Origin: an uncultured Prevotella sp.
GTDB lineage: Bacteria > Bacteroidota > Bacteroidia > Bacteroidales > Bacteroidaceae
Direction of reading: 5' to 3'
DNA length: 64,000 bases
Assembly: GCA_934256705.1 (NCBI GenBank)
Contig: CAKQPF010000005.1
Location: 31,501-95,500, forward strand
A model generated the notes under the pieces. That model had not been told where the DNA came from. It did not search any database and saw only the letters and a program-made list of their open reading frames with translations. This document shows, one piece after another, positions 58,399-64,000 of the stretch (its first letter is position 1; every line of letters starts with the position of its first letter). A program made the translations under genes and the position numbers.

Positions 58399-60861
58399 TT
58401 ATCTCAATTCAGCACCGAGTTGCTTCTTGAGATTATTGATGAGCTTGTTCATTATAGCCTCAATCTGCTTGTCATTGAGAGTCTTCTGGTCGTCCTGGAG
58501 AATGAAGTTTACGGCGTAAGACTTCTTGCCTTCAGGGAGGTTCTTGCCTTCATAGACGTCAAAGAGCTCGACATTCTTGAGAATCTTCTTCTCTGTCTGA
58601 CGCGCGATCTGCTCAATCTGTGCAAATTCCACGTTCTTGTCAATCAGCAGGGCGAGGTCGCGGCTTACAGCGGGGAACTTGGAAATCTCATGGAAATCCA
58701 CAGTCGCATTCTTGACAGCCTTTGTGACGAGTGTCCAGTTGATGTCTGCAAAATACACTTCACGGTCAATGTCAGCGTTGTGCTGCAGTTTCTTGCTTAC
58801 GATACCCATCTCCACGAAGACCTTTCCTCCACGGTTCTTGATGGTAAGACCTGCGGAGAAAATGTCATTCTGTGACTTTGAAACCACGAGCATACCCTGC
58901 GGAATACCAATTCTGCGGAGGATGATATCGACATAAGACTTCAACTCGTAGAAACTTGTATCTTCGTCAGCATGGAGCCATGAACCTTCGATGCGCTTAC
59001 CGGTAATCCAGAGTCCGAGGTGGTTTTCCTCCTTGTAAGCCTGCATAGGCTTCTCGTCGTTGCGCTTTGCTTCATCATGCTCGTAGCAGTTGCCGAACTC
59101 GAAGAAATGGAGATTTGGGTTCTTGCGGTTAGCATTGCGCATGATGCTCTCAAGACCACCGAAGAGGAGGGACTGACGCATCACGTTGAGGTCAGAACTC
59201 AGAGGATTGAGGATTCTTACGCATTTGTCAGCAGGATAACTGTTGAGACCTTCGTAGTAAGCACCCTTGGTAAGAGAGTTGTTGAGGATTTCATTGAATC
59301 CGGCTCCTACAAGCTGTTCAGCCACGAGATTTGACAACTTATGACGCTGGTCCTCGAAGTCCTTGATTACGAGAGAAGACTTGAGCTGGGTAGGAATCTC
59401 CACATTATTATATCCGTATATGCGAAGGATGTCCTCTACAACGTCGCATGGACGCTGAACATCTACGCGGTAAGCAGGAACGGAAATCTCAAGACCTTCA
59501 GCATCTTCAGCCTTTATCTCGATTTCAAGAGAGGTGAGGATGTTCTTTATCATCTCGTTTCCGATTTCCTTACCGATAAGGTTGTTGACGTAAGCATACT
59601 CCAGACGCATTTCCGGATTTGCAATAGGGTTAGGATATTCATCGCGAATCTCCATGGAAACCTTGCCGCAAGCGAGTTGCTGACAGAGTATTGCAGCCTG
59701 TTTCAAGGCATATATTGTGCCGTTAGGGTCGATGCCACGCTCGAAACGGAAACTTGCGTCTGTGCTGAGACCGTGACGACGAGCTGACTTTCTTATCCAG
59801 GTAGGGTGGAAATATGCGGATTCGAGCACTACGTTCTTGGTTGTCTCGTATGTACCGGAGCCTTTGCCGCCGAATACGCCAGCGATACACATAGGTTCTT
59901 CAGCATTACAGATAGCGAGGTCGTGCTCACCGAGAGTGTGCTCCTCACCATCAAGGGTGACGAAAGGAAGGCCCGCATTCTCATCCTTTACCACAATCTT
60001 GTGTCCCTTCACCATGTCTGCATCGAAGCAGTGGAGCGGTTGGCCGTAAGCCATCATGACATAGTTTGTGATGTCCACGATGTTGTTGATAGGACGCAGA
60101 CCGATTACGTTCAGCTTTTCCTTGAGCCATTCCGGTGACTCCTTGACTTCGCATCCAGTGATGCTTACGCAGGCATAGCGTTTGCAAGCCTCTGTGTTTT
60201 TGATTTCCACGTCGATAGGCAGGGAATTGTCATCCACATGGAACGCTTCACAGTCAGGACGGTGGAGACTTGTCTCGTAACCGTTGCGCTTGAGCCAAGC
60301 ATAGAGGTCGCGAGCTACACCGTAATGAGAGAGGGCGTCAGCGCGGTTTGCCGTAATGTCAATTTCGATGAGCCAGTCGCTTTCGAGATGATAGTATTCC
60401 GCAGCAGGCTGTCCTACAGGAGCATCCGCAGGAAGCACGATGATGCCGTTGTGGTCTGTTCCTACGCCGATTTCGTCCTCAGCGCAGATCATTCCGCAAC
60501 TTTCCACACCGCGGAGCTTTGATTTCTTGATGACAAATTCCTTGTCGCCGTCATAAAGCGTGCATCCGAGGTCGGCTACGATTACCTTCTGTCCGGCAGC
60601 CACGTTAGGCGCACCGCAAACTATCTGTGAAGGTGTCTCCTTGCCGATGTTCACTGTTGTGATGTGCATGTGGTCTGAGTTTGGGTGTACCTCGCAGGTG
60701 AGCACCTCACCCACATACGATCCCTGCAGACCACCCTTGATAGCCTGCACTTCTTCAAGGGCATCAACTTCCAGTCCTGTGCTTGTGAGCGCAGCGCATA
60801 CCTCGTCTGGAGTGAGGTTGAAGTCAACGTATTCCTTGAGCCATTTGTAAGAAATGTTCAT
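58399..60861 (-). CDS. pheT: Phenylalanine-tRNA ligase beta subunit
   Basis: An 820-residue protein of the bacterial type. Domains in order: B1 with YVDFNLTPDEVCAALTSTGLEV; tRNA-binding OB (about 40-150, GSYVGEVLTCEVHPNSDHM); B3/B4 editing domain (about 210-400); B5; catalytic-like core; and the C-terminal ferredoxin-fold anticodon-binding domain (about 725-820, FPAVSRDLALLIDKNVEFAQIEQIARQ). It pairs with PheS, which is not in this window. Confidence 0.96.
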   Translation of the reverse strand: MNISYKWLKEYVDFNLTPDEVCAALTSTGLEVDALEEVQAIKGGLQGSYVGEVLTCEVHPNSDHMHITTVNIGKETPSQIVCGAPNVAAGQKVIVADLGCTLYDGDKEFVIKKSKLRGVESCGMICAEDEIGVGTDHNGIIVLPADAPVGQPAAEYYHLESDWLIEIDITANRADALSHYGVARDLYAWLKRNGYETSLHRPDCEAFHVDDNSLPIDVEIKNTEACKRYACVSITGCEVKESPEWLKEKLNVIGLRPINNIVDITNYVMMAYGQPLHCFDADMVKGHKIVVKDENAGLPFVTLDGEEHTLGEHDLAICNAEEPMCIAGVFGGKGSGTYETTKNVVLESAYFHPTWIRKSARRHGLSTDASFRFERGIDPNGTIYALKQAAILCQQLACGKVSMEIRDEYPNPIANPEMRLEYAYVNNLIGKEIGNEMIKNILTSLEIEIKAEDAEGLEISVPAYRVDVQRPCDVVEDILRIYGYNNVEIPTQLKSSLVIKDFEDQRHKLSNLVAEQLVGAGFNEILNNSLTKGAYYEGLNSYPADKCVRILNPLSSDLNVMRQSLLFGGLESIMRNANRKNPNLHFFEFGNCYEHDEAKRNDEKPMQAYKEENHLGLWITGKRIEGSWLHADEDTSFYELKSYVDIILRRIGIPQGMLVVSKSQNDIFSAGLTIKNRGGKVFVEMGIVSKKLQHNADIDREVYFADINWTLVTKAVKNATVDFHEISKFPAVSRDLALLIDKNVEFAQIEQIARQTEKKILKNVELFDVYEGKNLPEGKKSYAVNFILQDDQKTLNDKQIEAIMNKLINNLKKQLGAELR

Positions 60862-60915
60862 ATTATATTGTTTTGTTGTTTCGTTATCTTATACTTCTTT
60901 ATTTAATTTTGTCGT

Positions 60916-60924
60916 GCAAAGGTA
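60916..60924 (-). promoter_or_regulatory. Promoter -7 box of pheT
   Basis: On the minus strand TACCTTTGC, 54 bp before the start. Confidence 0.6.
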
Positions 60925-60967
60925 CAAATTTTTAGCGACTTGCAGAAAGGTTTCGCATATTTTTTTG

Positions 60968-60976
60968 TAATTTTGC
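60968..60976 (+). promoter_or_regulatory. Promoter -7 box of truA, implying a nearly leaderless mRNA
   Basis: TAATTTTGC ends 7 bp before the truA ATG at 60984. With the usual distance from this box to the transcript start, only a few bases of leader remain. Confidence 0.6.
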
Positions 60977-60983
60977 AGTCGCA

Positions 60984-61781
60984 ATGAGGTATTTTATTCA
61001 CTTATCATACGATGGCACGCGTTTTCACGGCTGGCAGATACAGCCTAACGGCATCTCTGTCGAGGGAGAAATAGAGCGTTGCCTCTCCGTCATTCTGCGC
61101 ACTCCTATTGATATAATAGGTGCAGGAAGGACGGATGCGGAAGTCCATGCCCGCCACATGGCTGCGCATTTTGATATTGGCGCAGAAGAAATGAGCAAGG
61201 TGTCTGCTGATCTGGTCGCCGGCAATCCGGATAGGGGAGAAGGGTGTTCTATTGAGATGAACGGAACTCAACTGGCTTACAAGCTCAACAGGATGCTTCC
61301 GCCAGACATCAGCATACAGAGAATAGAGCGTGTGGATGATGATCTTCATGCACGTTTTTCGGCTCTCAGCCGCACCTATCATTATTATCTTCATGAGCGC
61401 AAGGACCCGTTCAAGCGAGCCTACTCGTACGAATGCCATTTCTCTCTGGATTTCAATGCGATGAATGCGGCGGCTAAAGTAATGATGGAATATGACGATT
61501 TCGCTTGTTTCTGCAAGTCGCATACTGATGTCAAGACCACTATTTGCACGATTTCAGAGGCCGGGTGGGTGCATCAGTCTGATGGCTCATGGTATTTCCG
61601 CGTGACGGCAAACCGCTTTCTCCGCAATATGGTCCGCGCGATAGTGGGAACCCTCGTTGAGGTCGGACGTGGAAAGATGTCTCTTGATGATTTCCGTGCG
61701 GTCATAGAGGGGAAGAAAAGGACCCGTGCCGGTGAGAGCATGCCAGGCAATGCCCTGTTTCTGGAGGAAGTGATATACTGA
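60984..61781 (+). CDS. truA: tRNA pseudouridine synthase A
   Basis: A 265-residue protein with the TruA motif GAGRTDAEVHARHMAAHFD, where the Asp is the catalytic nucleophile. Also LSYDGTRFHGWQIQPNG at the start and RNMVRAIVGTLVEVGRGK near the end. It modifies positions 38-40 of the tRNA anticodon arm. An EamA transporter gene lies 139 bp downstream. Confidence 0.96.
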   Translation: MRYFIHLSYDGTRFHGWQIQPNGISVEGEIERCLSVILRTPIDIIGAGRTDAEVHARHMAAHFDIGAEEMSKVSADLVAGNPDRGEGCSIEMNGTQLAYKLNRMLPPDISIQRIERVDDDLHARFSALSRTYHYYLHERKDPFKRAYSYECHFSLDFNAMNAAAKVMMEYDDFACFCKSHTDVKTTICTISEAGWVHQSDGSWYFRVTANRFLRNMVRAIVGTLVEVGRGKMSLDDFRAVIEGKKRTRAGESMPGNALFLEEVIY

Positions 61782-61920
61782 ACCTTCCTCTGGTCTAATA
61801 GTATATAAACGAGAACATACAATATAATAATGTAGAAACACGCTGCGCTTTGTCATTCGGGATAACTGATAAGCGTGTGCAAGATTCTGCATCGCAAATT
61901 GAAATCAAAGAACAAAAACT

Positions 61921-62841
61921 ATGGTTTGGTTACTTTTAGCATTCACTTCAGCGGCTTTGCTGGGATTTTATGACGTATTCAAGAAACAGGCTTTGGATGG
62001 CAATGCCGTTCTTCCCGTATTGTTTTTCAATACTCTTTTCTGCTCGTTCATCTTTCTGCCGTTCATCGTTTTGTCCGCTACGACAGGAGTTCTCGACGGC
62101 ACTATGTTCTATGTTCCTGTAGTAGGGTGGGATGTCCATAAGTACATTCTGCTCAAGAGCCTGATAGTTCTTTCATCGTGGCTTCTCGCTTACTTTGGCA
62201 TGAAGCATATTCCTCTTACTATATATGGACCTATCAATGCCACTCGCCCGATTCTTGTGCTTGTGGGAGCCTTGCTTATCTTCGGTGAAAAGCTGAACAC
62301 GTTCCAGTGGATAGGTGTAGGACTGGCGGTGGTGAGTTACTTTATGCTCAGCCGCACGAGCAAGAAGGAGGGAATTGACTTCAAGCATAACAAGTGGATA
62401 TTCGCCATTGCAGGCGCTGCAGTGCTTGGTGCTCTTAGCGGACTGTATGACAAGTATTTGATGGCACCGCCCTCAAGTGGAGGTGTAGGTCTTAACAAGA
62501 TGGACGTGCAGTCATGGTATAATGTCTATCAGGCTTTCATTATGGGCGCAATGCTTCTCCTGCTCTGGTGGCCTACCCACAAGAAGACGACGCCTTTCCG
62601 ATGGCGCTGGTCCATCGTGCTCGTCAGTATTTTCCTTTCAGTGGCAGACTTTGTATATTTCTACGCATTGAGTATTGACGGAGCGATGATTTCCATCGTC
62701 AGTATGGTGCGCCGCGCCAGTGTGGTTGTCAGCTTCCTTTTTGGTGCTTTGCTCTTCCATGAGAAGAACCTCAAGTCGAAGTTTGTGGACCTCTTCCTTG
62801 TCATACTCGGACTCATATTCTTGTGGCTCGGAGCACGATAG
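61921..62841 (+). CDS. EamA-family (DMT) transporter
   Basis: A 306-residue membrane protein with about ten helices and two EamA repeats (LAFTSAALLGFYDVFKKQAL...; ILVLVGALLIFGEKLNTFQWIGVGLAVVSYFML and SFLFGALLFHEKNLKSKFVDLFLVILGLIFLWLG). The family exports or exchanges metabolites such as amino acids. The substrate is unknown. No promoter was seen; it may follow truA. A weak hairpin (ACACGCT/AGCGTGT, about 61838-61880) lies in the gap. Confidence 0.88.
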   Translation: MVWLLLAFTSAALLGFYDVFKKQALDGNAVLPVLFFNTLFCSFIFLPFIVLSATTGVLDGTMFYVPVVGWDVHKYILLKSLIVLSSWLLAYFGMKHIPLTIYGPINATRPILVLVGALLIFGEKLNTFQWIGVGLAVVSYFMLSRTSKKEGIDFKHNKWIFAIAGAAVLGALSGLYDKYLMAPPSSGGVGLNKMDVQSWYNVYQAFIMGAMLLLLWWPTHKKTTPFRWRWSIVLVSIFLSVADFVYFYALSIDGAMISIVSMVRRASVVVSFLFGALLFHEKNLKSKFVDLFLVILGLIFLWLGAR

Positions 62842-62893
62842 AATGTTAGAGAATGGTAAATTCTTACTTTTTGGTAGAAAAAACTTCTGATAT

Positions 62894-62928
62894 TTTGCAC
62901 GATTATAAGGAAAAAGTAGTAAATTTGC
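62894..62928 (+). promoter_or_regulatory. Promoter of dapA
   Basis: TTTG (62894-62897), a 22-bp spacer and TAAATTTGC (62920-62928), 37 bp before the start. Confidence 0.65.
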
Positions 62929-62965
62929 ACCGAATTTTCAAATTTAATAGTAAATAGTTAACAAA

Positions 62966-63850
62966 ATGAATAATATATTCCGCGGTCTTGGCATAGCCCT
63001 CGTTACCCCTTTTACGGCAGATGGCGCAGTGGATTTTGATGCTCTCCATCGTCTTATCGAGTACCAATTGGAGAATGGTGCCGACTTCCTTTGTATTCTT
63101 GCTACTACAGGCGAGACACCATGTCTCACTGCCGATGAAAAACATCAGATAAAGAATTTCATCGTAAAGCAGGTCAAGGGACGCGTTCCATTGCTCATGG
63201 GATGTGGTGGAAACAATACTGCCGCTGTGGTGGATGAACTCAGGAACGGTGTTTTTTCCGGTATTGACGGCGTTCTGTCTGTGTGCCCTTATTACAACAA
63301 ACCATCACAAGAGGGATTGTATCAGCACTTCAAGGCAATAGCCAATGCCACGAGTCTGCCGGTCGTATTATATAATGTACCTGGACGCACGGGAATAAAT
63401 CTCAAGCCTGAGACCACCTGCCGCATTGCAAGGGACTGCAAGAACGTGGTCGCTATCAAGGAGGCGAGCGGTTCGCTGGAGCAGGTGGACGAGATTTTGA
63501 AGAACAAACCTGCCGCTTTTGAGGTGATTTCCGGTGACGATGCGCTTACCTATCCTATGATTGCCTGTGGAGCAAAGGGCGTTATTTCCGTTATCGGCAA
63601 TGCTTTGCCAAAGGAGTTTTCCCGCATGATTCGTCTTGAATTCCGTGGTGAGTTTGATGCGGCTCAGAAGATTCATCATAAGTTTACTGACCTCTACAGT
63701 CTCCTCTTTGTGGATGGCAATCCTGCCGGAGTGAAAGCACTGCTTTGCGAGATGGGATTCATCGAAAACCAGCTTCGCCTGCCTCTCGTTCCTACCAGAG
63801 TGACGACGCTGAAGAAGATTGCGGCAATCCTGAAGGAATTGAAATTATAA
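62966..63850 (+). CDS. dapA: 4-hydroxy-tetrahydrodipicolinate synthase
   Basis: A 294-residue protein of the N-acetylneuraminate lyase/DapA family. Catalytic motifs: ATTGETPCLT, Tyr in VLYNVPGRTGINL and Schiff-base Lys in VAIKEASGSLEQVDE. The Arg of GRTGINL and Thr-Thr of ATTGE favour DapA over sialic-acid lyase. It condenses pyruvate with aspartate semialdehyde, the first step of the diaminopimelate/lysine branch. Confidence 0.92.
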   Translation: MNNIFRGLGIALVTPFTADGAVDFDALHRLIEYQLENGADFLCILATTGETPCLTADEKHQIKNFIVKQVKGRVPLLMGCGGNNTAAVVDELRNGVFSGIDGVLSVCPYYNKPSQEGLYQHFKAIANATSLPVVLYNVPGRTGINLKPETTCRIARDCKNVVAIKEASGSLEQVDEILKNKPAAFEVISGDDALTYPMIACGAKGVISVIGNALPKEFSRMIRLEFRGEFDAAQKIHHKFTDLYSLLFVDGNPAGVKALLCEMGFIENQLRLPLVPTRVTTLKKIAAILKELKL

Positions 63851-63854
63851 CGCT

Positions 63855-63871
63855 CCATTCTGACAGAATGG
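63855..63871 (+). terminator. Short hairpin after dapA
   Basis: CCATTC (63855-63860) pairs with GAATGG (63866-63871) around TGACA, 4 bp after the dapA stop. No T-run follows; the possible group II intron starts immediately downstream. Confidence 0.45.
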
Positions 63872-64000
63872 TGACCTCGACATAATGCACAGCCTGTTGG
63901 AGATTGAGCTCTGGCTGGCTGTGTTTCGGTATGCTCGGCATGAGCTTATTCTAATGGGTGCAAGTCCCTAACAAGCCCTAATAGCGGGAATTGTATAGCT
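63871..64000 (+). mobile_element. Possible 5' end of a group II intron, cut by the window edge
   Basis: From GTGAC (63871) the DNA is non-coding but structured: CACAGCC (63888-63894) can pair with GGCTGTG (63915-63921); GCTCGGCATGAGC (63933-63945) forms a small hairpin; and ATGGGTGCAAGTCCC (63955-63969) resembles the GGGTGAAAGTCCC segment of bacterial group II intron domain I. The maturase ORF and 3' end would lie beyond the window. The 5' start is GUGAC rather than the more usual GUGYG, so the call is tentative. Confidence 0.45.

Overview
This window is chromosomal DNA from a member of the Bacteroidetes, most likely a Prevotella/Segatella-like Bacteroidales. The evidence is lineage-restricted families (DUF3078, DUF4270, DUF5606, DUF4250, a half-length GT5 'starch synthase', an 801-residue TonB receptor with a carboxypeptidase-like N-terminal domain), a succinate-propionate gene cluster, and more than 20 promoters of the Bacteroides type (-7 box TAnnTTTGC, often with a -33 TTTG about 20 bp upstream). 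Shine-Dalgarno sequences are nearly absent. Protein coding is dense on both strands; no phage, CRISPR array or insertion sequence with a transposase is visible.

Layout. 1-5026: end of an outer-membrane beta-barrel gene, a PAP2 phosphatase, a PAQR/hemolysin III protein and a secreted subtilisin-like protease. 5045-6806 (-): hslR, pth, rplY. 7106-11651 (+): nusB-yajC-ybbR-like-coaE-DUF5606 and a Ca/Na antiporter. 11717-13538 (+): two tandem preQ1-I riboswitch-like aptamers, then a queuosine-precursor transporter, queF and two small proteins. 13669-13742 (-): tRNA-Ala(GGC). 14134-19986 (-): peptide transporter, S9 peptidase, yidC. 20243-24200 (+): DUF3078 protein and a Pif1-like helicase. 24477-33845 (-): ridA, DUF4270 lipoprotein, GT5 half-enzyme, the biotin-dependent carboxylase genes with methylmalonyl-CoA epimerase, a TonB-dependent receptor and an IMPase. 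34574-36316 (-): phosphohexomutase. 36504-41122 (+): rlmH, rpsF-rpsR-rplI, fabD and a cytoplasmic GH13. 41397-43058 (-): acyl-CoA ligase. 43305-48823 (+): ftsY, rimO, HU, an HU-transmembrane-LysM protein, trpS. 48824-50670 is a 1.85-kb repeat-rich stretch with one short lipoprotein-like ORF. 50671-56277 (-): winged-helix protein, GH10-like hydrolase, twin ABC ATPase, ruvC, MBL hydrolase, rsmG. 56399-63850: YhcH-like protein, then TSCPD/yebC/pheT (-), then truA, EamA transporter and dapA (+). The last ~130 bases resemble the 5' end of a group II intron.

Functional themes are translation and ribosome maturation (pth, rplY, rpsF/R, rplI, rlmH, rimO, rsmG, truA, pheT, trpS, the queuosine genes), membrane biogenesis (yajC, yidC, ftsY, fabD, acyl-CoA ligase) and central metabolism (methylmalonyl-CoA branch, phosphohexomutase, GH13).

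The signals most worth a second look are the tandem preQ1 aptamers at 11717-11785; the HU-TM-LysM protein at 46042-47508, which would link DNA to the cell wall; a ~320-bp composite repeat with a 22-bp tandem core, present in two inverted copies (34088-34415 and 49765-50080); and a perfect 29-bp inverted repeat beside the second copy (49608-49752). All family assignments were made by reading the sequence; no database search was run.
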